64,000 nucleotides of DNA, from contig NC_135557.1 in NCBI RefSeq assembly GCF_964340395.1, forward strand, positions 5,148,216 to 5,212,215. Reading direction: 5' to 3'. Positions 1-15,000 of this stretch are shown piece after piece. The position numbers were made by a program, and so were the translations under genes. Within the stretch, counting starts at the first letter, position 1; each line of letters starts with the position of its first letter. Source of the stretch: Glandiceps talaboti. Taxonomy: Eukaryota; Hemichordata; Enteropneusta; Spengelidae. Below the pieces are notes generated by a model. That model had not been told where the DNA came from and did no database searches. It worked only from the letters and a program-made list of their open reading frames with translations.

Positions 1-3000
1 TATGACTACGGTAGGGTTACTAATTTACCAGTGATATCACTACTGTAGTAGTCCTGTATTTATGACTAGGGTAGGATTACTAATTTACCAGTGATATCAC
101 TACTGTAGTAGTCCTCTATTCATAACTAGGGTAGGATTACTAATTTACCAGTGATATCACTACTGTAGTAGTCCTGTATTTATGACTAGGGTAGGATTAC
201 TAATTTACCAGTGATATCACTACTGTAGTACTCCTGTATTTATGACTAGGGTAGGATTACTAATTTACCAGTGATATCACTACTGTAGTAGTCCTGTATT
301 TATGACTAGGGTAGGGGTACTAATTTACCAGTGATATTACTACTGTAGTAGTCCTGTGTTTATGACTAGGGTAGGATTACTAATTTACCAGTGATATCAC
401 TACTGTAGTAGTCCTGTATTTATGACTTGGGTAGGGTTACTAATTGACCAGTGATATCACTACTGTAGTAGTCCTGTATTTATCACCAGGGTAGGGTTAT
501 TAATTTACCAGTGATATCACTACTGTAGTAGTCCTGTGTTTATGACTAGGGTAGGGTTACTAATTTACCAGTGATATCACTAATGTAGTAGTCCTGTGTT
601 TATGACAAGGGTAGGATTACTAATTTACCAGTGATATTACTACTGTAGTAGTCCTGTATTTATGACTAGGGTAGGATTACTAAATTACCAGTGATATCAC
701 TACTGTAGTAGTCCTGTATTTATGACTAGGGTAGGGTTACTAATTTACCAGTGATATCACTATTGTAGTAGTCCTGTATTCATGACTAGGGTAGGATTAC
801 TAATTTACCAGTGATATCACTACTGTAGTAGTCCTGTATTTATGACTAGGGTCTGGTTACTAATTTACCAGTGATATCACTACTGTAGTAGTCCTGTATT
901 ATAGACTAGGGTAGGGTTACTAATTTACCAGTGATATCACTACTGTAGTAGTCCTGTATTTATGACTAGGGTAGGGTTACTAATTTACCAGTGATATCAC
1001 TACTGTAGTAGTCCTGTATTTATGACTAGGGTAGGGTTACTAATTTACCAGTGATATCACTACTGTAGTAGTCCTGTATTTATGACTAGGGTAGGGTTAC
1101 TAATTTACCAGTGATATCACTACAGTAGTAGTCCTGTGTTTATGACTAGGGTAGGATTACTAATTTACCAGTGATATCACTACTGTAGTAGTCCTGTGTT
1201 TAATACTAGGGTAGGGTTACTAATTTACCAGTGATATCACAAATGTAGTAGTCCTGTGTTTATGACAAGGGTAGGATTACTAATTTACCAGTGATATTAC
1301 TACTGTAGTAGTCCTGTGTTTATGACAAGGGTAGGATTACTAATTTACCAGTGATATTACTACTGTAGTAGTCCTGTGTTTATGACAAGGGTAGGGTTAC
1401 TAATTTACCAGTGATATCACTACTGTAGTAGTCCTGTGTTTATGACAAGGGTAGGGTTACTAATTTACCAGTCATATTACTACTGTAGTAGTCCTGTGTT
1501 TATGACTAGGGTAGGGTTACTAATTTACCAGTGATATCACTAATGTAGTAGTCCTGTATTTATGACTAGGGTAGGGTTACTAATTTACCAGTGATATCAC
1601 TACTGTAGTAGTCCTGTCTTTATGACTAGGGTAGGGTTACTAATTTACCAGTGATATCACTACTGTAGTAGTCCTGTCTTTATGACTAGGGTAGGGTTAC
1701 TAATTTACCAGTGATATCACTACTGTAGTAGTCCTGTCTTTATGACTAGGGTAGGGTTACTAATTTACCAGTGATATCACTACTGTAGTAGTCCTGTCTT
1801 GATGACTATGGTAGGGGTACTAATTTACCAGTGATATTACTACTGTAGTAGTCCTGTATTTATGACTAGGGTAGGATTACTAATTTACCAGTGATATCAC
1901 TACTGTAGTAGTCCTGAATTTATGACTAGGGTAAGGTTACTAATTTACCAGTGATATCACTACTGTAGTAGTCCTGTATTTATAACTAGGGTAGGGTTAC
2001 TAATTTACCAGTGATATCACTACTATAGTAGTCCTGTATTTATCACCAGGGTAGGATTACTAATTTACCAGTGATATCACTACTGTAGTAGTCCTGTATT
2101 TATGACTAGGGTAGGATTACTAATTTACCAGTGATATCACTACTGTAGTACTCCTGTATTTATGACTAGGGTAGGATTACTAATTTACCAGTGATATCAC
2201 TACTGTAGTAGTCCTGTATTTATGACTAGGGTAGGGGTACTAATTTACCAGTGATATTACTACTGTAGTAGTCCTGTGTTTATGACTAGGGTAGGATTAC
2301 TAATTTACCAGTGATATCACTACTGTAGTAGTCCTGTATTTATGACTAGGGTAGGGTTACTAATTTACCAGTGATATCACTACTGTAGTAGTCCTGTATT
2401 TATCACCAGGGTAGGGTTATTAATTTACCAGTGATATCACTACTGTCGTAGTCCTGTGTTTATGACTAGGGTACGGTTACTAATTTACCAATGATATCGC
2501 TAATGTAGTAGTCCTGTGTTTATGACAAGGGTAGGATTACTAATTTACCAGTGATATTACTACTGTAGTAGTCCTGTATTTATGACTAGGGTAGGATTAC
2601 TAAATTACCAGTGATATCACTACTGTAGTAGTCCTGTATTTATGACTAGGGTAGGGTTACTAATTTACCAGTTATATCACTACTGTAGTAGTCCTGTATT
2701 TATGACAAGGGTAGGATTACTAATTTACCAGTGATATTACTACTGTAGTAGTCCTGTATTTATGACTAGGGTAGGATTACTAAATTACCAGTGATATCAC
2801 TACTGTAGTAGTCCTGTATTTATGACTAGGGTAGGGTTACTAATTTACCAGTGATATCACTATTGTAGTAGTCCTGTATTCATGACTAGGGTAGGATTAC
2901 TAATTTACCAGTGATATCACTACTGTAGTAGTCCTGTATTTATGACTAGGGTCTGGTTACTAATTTACCAGTGATATCACTACTGTAGTAGTCCTGTATT

Positions 3001-6000
3001 ATAGACTAGGGTAGGGTTACTAATTTACCAGTGATATCACTACTGTAGTAGTCCTGTATTTATGACTAGGGTAGGGTTACTAATTTACCAGTGATATCAC
3101 TACTGTAGTAGTCCTGTATTTATGACTAGGGTAGGGTTACTAATTTACCAGTGATATCACTACTGTAGAAGTCCTGTATTTATGACTAGGGTAGGGTTAC
3201 TAATTTACCAGTGATATCACTACAGTAGTAGTCCTGTGTTTATGACTAGGGTAGGATTACTAATTTACCAGTGATATCACTACTGTAGTAGTCCTGTGTT
3301 TAATACTAGGGTAGGGTTACTAATTTACCAGTGATATCACAAATGTAGTAGTCCTGTGTTTATGACAAGGGTAGGATTACTAATTTACCAGTGATATTAC
3401 TACTGTAGTAGTCCTGTGTTTATGACAAGGGTAGGATTACTAATTTACCAGTGATATTACTACTGTAGTAGTCCTGTGTTTATGACAAGGGTAGGGTTAC
3501 TAATTTACCAGTGATATCACTACTGTAGTAGTCCTGTGTTTATGACAAGGGTAGGGTTACTAATTTACCAGTCATATTACTACTGTAGTAGTCCTGTGTT
3601 TATGACTAGGGTAGGGTTACTAATTTACCAGTGATATCACTAATGTAGTAGTCCTGTATTTATGACTAGGGTAGGGTTACTAATTTACCAGTGATATCAC
3701 TACTGTAGTAGTCCTGTCTTTATGACTAGGGTAGGGTTACTAATTTACCAGTGATATCACTACTGTAGTAGTCCTGTCTTTATGACTAGGGTAGGGTTAC
3801 TAATTTACCAGTGATATCACTACTGTAGTAGTCCTGTCTTGATGACTATGGTAGGGGTACTAATTTACCAGTGATATTACTACTGTAGTAGTCCTGTATT
3901 TATGACTAGGGTAGGATTACTAATTTACCAGTGATATCACTACTGTAGTAGTCCTGAATTTATGACTAGGGTAAGGTTACTAATTTACCAGTGATATCAC
4001 TACTGTAGTAGTCCTGTATTTATAACTAGGGTAGGGTTACTAATTTACCAGTGATATCACTACTATAGTAGTCCTGTATTTATCACCAGGGTAGGATTAC
4101 TAATTTACCAGTGATATCACTACTGTAGTAGTCCTGTATTTATGACTAGGGTAGGATTACTAATTTACCAGTGATATCACTACTGTAGTACTCCTGTATT
4201 TATGACTAGGGTAGGATTACTAATTTACCAGTGATATCACTACTGTAGTAGTCCTGTATTTATGACTAGGGTAGGGGTACTAATTTACCAGTGATATTAC
4301 TACTGTAGTAGTCCTGTGTTTATGACTAGGGTAGGATTACTAATTTACCAGTGATATCACTACTGTAGTAGTCCTGTATTTATGACTAGGGTAGGGTTAC
4401 TAATTTACCAGTGATATCACTACTGTAGTAGTCCTGTATTTATCACCAGGGTAGGGTTATTAATTTACCAGTGATATCACTACTGTCGTAGTCCTGTGTT
4501 TATGACTAGGGTAGGGTTACTAATTTACCAATGATATCGCTAATGTAGTAGTCCTGTGTTTATGACAAGGGTAGGATTACTAATTTACCAGTGATATTAC
4601 TACTGTAGTAGTCCTGTATTTATGACTAGGGTAGGATTACTAAATTACCAGTGATATCACTACTGTAGTAGTCCTGTATTTATGACTAGGGTAGGGTTAC
4701 TAATTTACCAGTTATATCACTATTGTAGTAGTCCTGTATTTATGACTAGGGTAGGATTACTAATTTACCAGTGATATCACTACTGTAGTAGTCCTGTATT
4801 TATTACTAGGGTAGGGTTACTAATTTACCAGTGATATCACTACTGTAGTAGTCCTGTATTTATGACTAGGGTAGGGTTACTAATTTACCAGTGATATCAC
4901 TACTGTAGTAGTCCTGTATTTATGACTAGGGTAGGGTTACTAATTTACCAGTGATATCACTACTGTAGTAGTCCTGTATTTATGACTAGGGTAGGGTTAC
5001 TAATTTACCAGTGATATCACTACTGTAGTAGTCCTGTATTTATGACTAGGGTAAGGTTACTAATTTACCAGTGATATCACTACTGTAGTAGTCCTGTATT
5101 TATAACTAGGGTAGGGTTACTAATTTACCAGTGATATCACTACTATAGTAGTCCTGTATTTATCACCAGGGTAGGATTACTAATTTACCAGTGATATCAC
5201 TACTGTAGTAGTCCTGTATTTATGACTAGGGTAGGGTTACTAATTTACCAGTGATATCACTACTGTAGTAGTCCTGTATTTATGACTAGGGTAGGATTAC
5301 TAATTTACCAGTGATATCACTACTGTAGTAGTCCTGTATTCATAACTAGGGTAGGATTACTAATTTACCAGTGATATCACTACTGTAGTAGTCCTGCATT
5401 TATGACTAGGGTAGGATTACTAATTTACCAGTGATATCACTACTGTAGTAGTCCTGTGTTTATGACTAGGGTAGGATTACTAATTTACCAGTGATATCAC
5501 TACTGTAGTAGTCCTGTATTTATGACTAGGGTAGGGTTACTAATTTACCAGTGATATCACTACTGTAGTAGTCCTGTATTTATCACCAGGGTAGGGTTAT
5601 TAATTTACCAGTGATATCACTACTGTAGTAGTCCTGTGTTTATGACTAGGGTAGGGTTACGAATTTACCAGTGATATCACTAATGTAGTAGTCCTGTGTT
5701 TATGACAAGGGTAGGATTACTAATTTACCAGTGATATTACTACTGTAGTAGTCCTGTATTTATGACTAGGGTAGGATTTCTAAATTACCAGTGATATCAC
5801 TACTGTAGTAGTCCTGTATTTATGACTATGGTAGGATTACTAATTTACCAGTGATATCACTACTGTAGTAGTCCTGTATTTATGACTAGGGTAGGATTAC
5901 TAATTTACCAGTGATATCACTACTGTAGTAGTCCTGTATTTATGACTAGGGTAGGGTTACTAATTTACCAGTGATATCACTACTGTAGTAGTCCTGTATT

Positions 6001-9000
6001 CATAACTAGGGTAGGATTACTAATTTACCAGTGATATCACTACTGTAGTAGTCCTGTATTTATGACTAGGGTAGGATTACTAATTTACCAGTGATATCAC
6101 TACTGTAGTACTCCTGTATTTATGACTAGGGTGGGATTACTAATTTACCAGTGATATCACTACTGTAGTAGTCCTGTATTTATGACTAGGGTAGGGGTAC
6201 TAATTTACCAGTGATATTACTACTGTAGTAGTCCTGTGTTTATGACTAGGGTAGGATTACTAATTTACCAGTGATATCACTACTGTAGTAGTCCTGTATT
6301 TATGACTAGGGTAGGGTTACTAATTTACCAGTGATATCACTACTATAGTAGTCCTGTATTTATCACCAGGGTAGGGTTATTAATTTACCAGTGATATCAC
6401 TACTGTAGTAGTCCTGTGTTTATGACTAGGGTAGGGTTACGAATTTACCAGTGATATCACTAATGTAGTAGTCCTGTGTTTATGACTAGGGTAGGATTAC
6501 TAATTTACCAGTGATATTACTACTGTAGTAGTCCTGTATTTATGACTAGGGTAGGATTTCTAAATTACCAGTGATATCACTACTGTAGTAGTCCTGTATT
6601 TATGACTATGGTAGGATTACTAATTTACCAGTGATATCACTACTGTAGTAGTCCTGTATTTATGACTAGGGTAGGATTACTAATTTACCAGTGATATCAC
6701 TACTGTAGTAGTCCTGTATTTATGACTATGGTAGGGGTACTAATTTACCAGTGATATTACTACTGTAGTAGTCCTGTATTTATGACTAGGGTAGGATTAC
6801 TAATTTACCAGTGATATCACTACTGTAGTAGTCCTGAATTTATGACTAGGGTAAGGTTACTAATTTACCAGTGATATCACTACTGTAGTAGTCCTGTATT
6901 TATGACTAGGGTAGGATTACTAATTTACCAGTGATATCACTACTGTAGTAGTCCTGTATTTATGACTAGGGTAGGGTTACTAATTTACCAGTGATATCAC
7001 TACTGTAGTAGTCCTGTATTCATAACTAGGGTAGGATTACTAATTTACCAGTGATATCACTACTGTAGTAGTCCTGTATTTATGACTAGGGTAGGATTAC
7101 TAATTTACCAGTGATATCACTACTGTAGTACTCCTGTATTTATGACTAGGGTAGGATTACTAATTTACCAGTGATATCACTACTGTAGTAGTCCTGTATT
7201 TATGACTAGGGTAGGATTACTAATTTACCAGTGATATCACTACTGTAGTAGTCCTGTATTTATGACTAGGGTAGGGTTACTAATTTACCAGTGATATCAC
7301 TACTGTAGTAGTCCTGTATTCATAACTAGGGTAGGATTACTAATTTACCAGTGATATCACTACTGTAGTAGTCCTGTATTTATGACTAGGGTAGGATTAC
7401 TAATTTACCAGTGATATCACTACTGTAGTACTCCTGTATTTATGACTAGGGTAGGATTACTAATTTACCAGTGATATCACTACTGTAGTAGTCCTGTATT
7501 TATGACTAGGGTAGGGGTACTAATTTACCAGTGATATTACTACTGTAGTAGTCCTGTGTTTATGACTAGGGTAGGATTACTAATTTACCAGTGATATTAC
7601 TACTGTAGTAGTCCTGTATTTATGACTAGGGTAGGGTTACTAATTTACCAGTGATATCACTACTGTAGTAGTCCTGTATTTATCACCAGGGTAGGGTTAT
7701 TAATTTACCAGTGATATCACTACTGTAGTAGTCCTGTGTTTATGACTAGGGTAGGGTTACGAATTTACCAGTGATATCACTAATGTAGTAGTCCTGTGTT
7801 TATGACAAGGGTAGGATTACTAATTTACCAGTGATATTACTACTGTAGTAGTCCTGTATTTATGACTAGGGTAGGATTTCTAAATTACCAGTGATATCAC
7901 TACTGTAGTAGTCCTGTATTTATGACTATGGTAGGATTACTAATTTACCAGTGATATCACTACTGTAGTAGTCCTGTATTTATGACTAGGGTAGGATTAC
8001 TAATTTACCAGTGATATCACTACTGTAGTAGTCCTGTATTTATGACTATGGTAGGGGTACTAATTTACCAGTGATATTACTACTGTAGTAGTCCTGTATT
8101 TATGACTAGGGTAGGATTACTAATTTACCAGTGATATCACTACTGTAGTAGTCCTGAATTTATGACTAGGGTAAGGTTACTAATTTACCAGTGATATCAC
8201 TACTGTAGTAGTCCTGTATTTATAACTAGGGTAGGGTTACTAATTTACCAGTGATATCACTACTATAGTAGTCCTGTATTTATCACCAGGGTAGGATTAC
8301 TAATTTACCAGTGATATCACTACTGTAGTAGTCCTGTATTTATGACTAGGGTAGGGTTACTAATTTACCAGTGATATCACTACTGTAGTAGTCCTGTATT
8401 TATGACTAGGGTAGGATTACTAATTTACCAGTGATATCACTACTGTAGTAGTCCTGTATTCATAACTAGGGTAGGATTACTAATTTACCAGTGATATCAC
8501 TACTGTAGTAGTCCTGTATTTATGACTAGGGTAGGATTACTAATTTACCAGTGATATCACTACTGTAGTACTCCTGTATTTATGACTAGGGTAGGATTAC
8601 TAATTTACCAGTGATATCACTACTGTAGTAGTCCTGTATTTATGACTAGGGTAGGGGTACTAATTTACCAGTGATATTACTACTGTAGTAGTCCTGTGTT
8701 TATGACTAGGGTAGGATTACTAATTTACCAGTGATATCACTACTGTAGTAGTCCTGTATTTATGACTAGGGTAGGGTTACTAATTTACCAGTGATATCAC
8801 TACTGTAGTAGTCCTGTATTTATCACCAGGGTAGGGTTATTAATTTACCAGTGATATCACTACTGTCGTAGTCCTGTGTTTATGACTAGGGTAGGGTTAC
8901 TAATTTACCAATGATATCGCTAATGTAGTAGTCCTGTGTTTATGACAAGGGTAGGATTACTAATTTACCAGTGATATTACTACTGTAGTAGTCCTGTATT

Positions 9001-12000
9001 TATGACTAGGGTAGGATTACTAAATTACCAGTGATATCTCTACTGTAGTAGTCCTGTATTTATGACTAGGGTAGGGTTACTAATTTACCAGTTATATCAC
9101 TATTGTAGTAGTCCTGTATTTATGACTAGGGTAGGATTACTAATTTACCAGTGATATCACTACTGTAGTAGTCCTGTATTTATGACTAGGGTAGGGTTAC
9201 TAATTTACCAGTGATATCACTACTGTAGTAGTCCTGTATTTATGACTAGGGTAGGGTTACTAATTTACCAGTGATATCACTACTGTAGTAGTCCTGTATT
9301 TATGACTAGGGTAGGGTTACTAATTTACCAGTGATATCACTACTGTAGTAGTCCTGTATTTATGACTAGGGTAGGGTTACTAATTTACCAGTGATATCAC
9401 TACTGTAGTAGTCCTGTATTTATGACTAGGGTAAGGTTACTAATTTACCAGTGATATCACTACTGTAGTAGTCCTGTATTTATAACTAGGGTAGGGTTAC
9501 TAATTTACCAGTGATATCACTACTATAGTAGTCCTGAATTTATCACCAGGGTAGGATTACTAATTTACCAGTGATATCACTACTGTAGTAGTCCTGTATT
9601 TATGACTAGGGTAGGGTTACTAATTTACCAGTGATATCACTACTGTAGTAGTCCTGTATTCATGACTAGGGTAGGATTACTAATTTACCAGTGATATCAC
9701 TACTGTAGTAGTCCTGTATTCATAACTAGGGTAGGATTACTAATTTACCAGTGATATCACTACTGTAGTAGTCCTGCATTTATGACTAGGGTAGGATTAC
9801 TAATTTACCAGTGATATCACTACTGTAGTACTCCTGTATTTATGACTAGGGTAGGATTACTAATTTACCAGTGATATCACTACTGTAGTAGTCCTGTATT
9901 TATGACTAGGGTAGGGGTACTAATTTACCAGTGATATTACTACTGTAGTAGTCCTGTGTTTATGACTAGGGTAGGATTACTAATTTACCAGTGATATCAC
10001 TACTGTAGTAGTCCTGTATTTATTACTAGGGTAGGGTTACTAATTTACCAGTGATATCACTACTGTAGTAGTCCTGTATTTATCACCAGGGTAGGGTTAT
10101 TAATTTACCAGTGATATCACTACTGTAGTAGTCCTGTGTTTATGACTAGGGTAGGGTTACGAATTTACCAGTGATATCACTAATGTAGTAGTCCTGTGTT
10201 TATGACAAGGGTAGGATTACTAATTTACCAGTGATATTACTACTGTAGTAGTCCTGTATTTATGACTAGGGTAGGATTTCTAAATTACCAGTGATATCAC
10301 TACTGTAGTAGTCCTGTATTTATGACTATGGTAGGATTACTAATTTACCAGTGATATCACTACTGTAGTAGTCCTGTATTTATGACTAGGGTAGGATTAC
10401 TAATTTACCAGTGATATCACTACTGTAGTAGTCCTGTATTTATGACTAGGGTAGGGTTACTAATTTACCAGTGATATCACTACTGTAGTAGTCCTGTATT
10501 CATAACTAGGGTAGGATTACTAATTTACCAGTGATATCACTACTGTAGTAGTCCTGTATTTATGACTAGGGTAGGATTACTAATTTACCAGTGATATCAC
10601 TACTGTAGTACTCCTGTATTTATGACTAGGGTAGGATTACTAATTTACCAGTGATATCACTACTGTAGTAGTCCTGTATTTATGACTAGGGTAGGGGTAC
10701 TAATTTACCAGTGATATTACTACTGTAGTAGTCCTGTGTTTATGACTAGGGTAGGATTACTAATTTACCAGTGATATCACTACTGTAGTAGTCCTGTATT
10801 TATGACTAGGGTAGGGTTACTAATTTACCAGTGATATCACTACTGTAGTAGTCCTGTATTTATCACCAGGGTAGGGTTATTAATTTACCAGTGATATCAC
10901 TACTGTAGTAGTCCTGTGTTTATGACTAGGGTAGGGTTACGAATTTACCAGTGATATCACTAATGTAGTAGTCCTGTATTTATGACTAGGGTAGGATTAC
11001 TAATTTACCAGTGATATCACTACTGTAGTAGTCCTGTATTCATAACTAGGGTAGGATTACTAATTTACCAGTGATATCACTACTGTAGTAGTCCTGCATT
11101 TATGACTAGGGTAGGATTACTAATTTACCAGTGATATCACTACTGTAGTAGTCCTGTATTTATGACTAGGGTAGGATTACTAATTTACCAGTGATATCAC
11201 TACTGTAGTAGTCCTGTATTCATAACTAGGGTAGGATTACTAATTTACCAGTGATATCACTACTGTAGTAGTCCTGTATTTATGACTAGGGTAGGATTAC
11301 TAATTTACCAGTGATATCACTACTGTAGTACTCCTGTATTTATGACTAGGGTAGGATTACTAATTTACCAGTGATATCACTACTGTAGTAGTCCTGTATT
11401 TATGACTAGGGTAGGGGTACTAATTTACCAGTGATATTACTACTGTAGTAGTCCTGTGTTTATGACTAGGGTAGGATTACTAATTTACCAGTGATATCAC
11501 TACTGTAGTAGTCCTGTATTTATGACTAGGGTAGGGTTACTAATTTACCAGTGATATCACTACTGTAGTAGTCCTGTATTTATCACCAGGGTAGGGTTAT
11601 TAATTTACCAGTGATATCACTACTGTCGTAGTCCTGTGTTTATGACTAGGGTAGGGTTACTAATTTACCAATGATATCGCTAATGTAGTAGTCCTGTGTT
11701 TATGACAAGGGTAGGATTACTAATTTACCAGTGATATTACTACTGTAGTAGTCCTGTATTTATGACTAGGGTAGGATTACTAAATTACCAGTGATATCAC
11801 TACTGTAGTAGTCCTGTATTTATGACTAGGGTAGGGTTACTAATTTACCAGTTATATCACTATTGTAGTAGTCCTGTATTTATGACTAGGGTAGGATTAC
11901 TAATTTACCAGTGATATCACTACTGTAGTAGTTCTGTATTTATGACTAGGGTAGGGTTACTAATTTACCAGTGATATCACTACTGTAGTAGTCCTGTATT

Positions 12001-15000
12001 TATGACTAGGGTAGGGTTACTAATTTACCAGTGATATCACTACTGTAGTAGTCCTGTATTTATGACTAGGGTAGGGTTACTAATTTACCAGTGATATCAC
12101 TACTGTAGTAGTCCTGTATTTATGACTAGGGTAGGGTTACTAATTTACCAGTGATATCACTACTGTAGTAGTCCTGTATTTATGACTAGGGTAAGGTTAC
12201 TAATTTACCAGTGATATCACTACTGTAGTAGTCCTGTATTTATAACTAGGGTAGGGTTACTAATTTACCAGTGATATCACTACTATAGTAGTCCTGTATT
12301 TATCACCAGGGTAGGATTACTAATTTACCAGTGATATCACTACTGTAGTAGTCCTGTATTTATGACTAGGGTAGGGTTACTAATTTACCAGTGATATCAC
12401 TACTGTAGTAGTCCTGTATTTATGACTAGGGTAGGATTACTAATTTACCAGTGATATCACTACTGTAGTAGTCCTGCATTTATGACTAGGGTAGGATTAC
12501 TAATTTACCAGTGATATCACTACTGTAGTACTCCTGTATTTATGACTAGGGTAGGATTACTAATTTACCAGTGATATCACTACTGTAGTAGTCCTGTATT
12601 TATGACTAGGGTAGGGGTACTAATTTACCAGTGATATTACTACTGTAGTAGTCCTGTGTTTATGACTAGGGTAGGATTACTAATTTACCAGTGATATCAC
12701 TACTGTAGTAGTCCTGTATTTATTACTAGGGTAGGGTTACTAATTTACCAGTGATATCACTACTGTAGTAGTCCTGTATTTATCACCAGGGTAGGGTTAT
12801 TAATTTACCAGTGATATCACTACTGTAGTAGTCCTGTGTTTATGACTAGGGTAGGGTTACGAATTTACCAGTGATATTACTAATGTAGTAGTCCTGTGTT
12901 TATGACAAGGGTAGGATTACTAATTTACCAGTGATATTACTACTGTAGTAGTCCTGTATTTATGACTAGGGTAGGATTTCTAAATTACCAGTGATATCAC
13001 TACTGTAGTAGTCCTGTATTTATGACTATGGTAGGATTACTAATTTACCAGTGATATCACTACTGTAGTAGTCCTGTATTTATGACTAGGGTAGGATTAC
13101 TAATTTACCAGTGATATCACTACTGTAGTAGTCCTGTATTTATGACTAGGGTAGGGTTACTAATTTACCAGTGATATCACTACTGTAGTAGTCCTGTATT
13201 CATAACTAGGGTAGGATTACTAATTTACCAGTGATATCACTACTGTAGTAGTCCTGTATTTATGACTAGGGTAGGATTACTAATTTACCAGTGATATCAC
13301 TACTGTAGTACTCCTGTATTTATGACTAGGGTAGGATTACTAATTTACCAGTGATATCACTACTGTAGTAGTCCTGTATTTATGACTAGGGTAGGGGTAC
13401 TAATTTACCAGTGATATTACTACTGTAGTAGTCCTGTGTTTATGACTAGGGTAGGATTACTAATTTACCAGTGATATCACTACTGTAGTAGTCCTGTATT
13501 TATGACTAGGGTAGGGTTACTAATTTACCAGTGATATCACTACTGTAGTAGTCCTGTATTTATCACCAGGGTAGGGTTATTAATTTACCAGTGATATCAC
13601 TACTGTAGTAGTCCTGTGTTTATGACTAGGGTAGGGTTACGAATTTACCAGTGATATCACTAATGTAGTAGTCCTGTGTTTATGACAAGGGTAGGATTAC
13701 TAATTTACCAGTGATATTACTACTGTAGTAGTCCTGTATTTATGACTAGGGTAGGATTTCTAAATTACCAGTGATATCACTACTGTAGTAGTCCTGTATT
13801 TATGACTATGGTAGGATTACTAATTTACCAGTGATATCACTACTGTAGTAGTCCTGTATTTATGACTAGGGTAGGATTACTAATTTACCAGTGATATCAC
13901 TACTGTAGTAGTCCTGTATTTATGACTAGGGTAGGGTTACTAATTTACCAGTGATATCACTACTGTAGTAGTCCTGTATTTATGACTAGGGTAGGGTTAC
14001 TAATTTACCAGTGATATCACTACTGTAGTAGTCCTGTATTTATGACTAGGGTAGGGTTACTAATTTACCAGTGATATCACTACTGTAGTAGTCCTGTATT
14101 TATGACTAGGGTAGGGTTACTAATTTACCAGTGATATCACTACTGTAGTAGTCCTGTATTTATGACTAGGGTAGGGTTACTAATTTACCAGTGATATCAC
14201 TACTGTAGTAGTCCTGTATTTATGACTAGGGTAAGGTTACTAATTTACCAGTGATATCACTACAGTAGTAGTCCTGTGTTTATGACTAGGGTAGGATTAC
14301 TAATTTACCAGTGATATCACTACTGTAGTAGTCCTGTGTTTAATACTAGGGTAGGGTTACTAATTTACCAGTGATATCACTACTGTAGTAGTCCTGTATT
14401 TATGACTAGGGTAGGATTACTAATTTACCAGTGATATCACTACTGTAGTAGTCCTGTATTTATGACTAGGGTAGGGTTACTAATTTACCAGTGATATCAC
14501 TACTGTAGTAGTCCTGTATTCATAACTAGGGTAGGATTACTAATTTACCAGTGATATCACTACTGTAGTAGTCCTGTATTTATGACTAGGGTAGGATTAC
14601 TAATTTACCAGTGATATCACTACTGTAGTACTCCTGTATTTATGACTAGGGTAGGATTACTAATTTACCAGTGATATCACTACTGTAGTAGTCCTGTATT
14701 TATGACTAGGGTAGGGGTACTAATTTACCAGTGATATTACTACTGTAGTAGTCCTGTGTTTATGACTAGGGTAGGATTACTAATTTACCAGTGATATCAC
14801 TACTGTAGTAGTCCTGTATTTATGACTAGGGTAGGGTTACTAATTTACCAGTGATATCACTACTGTAGTAGTCCTGTATTTATCACCAGGGTAGGGTTAT
14901 TAATTTACCAGTGATATCACTACTGTAGTAGTCCTGTGTTTATGACTAGGGTAGGGTTACGAATTTACCAGTGATATCACTAATGTAGTAGTCCTGTGTT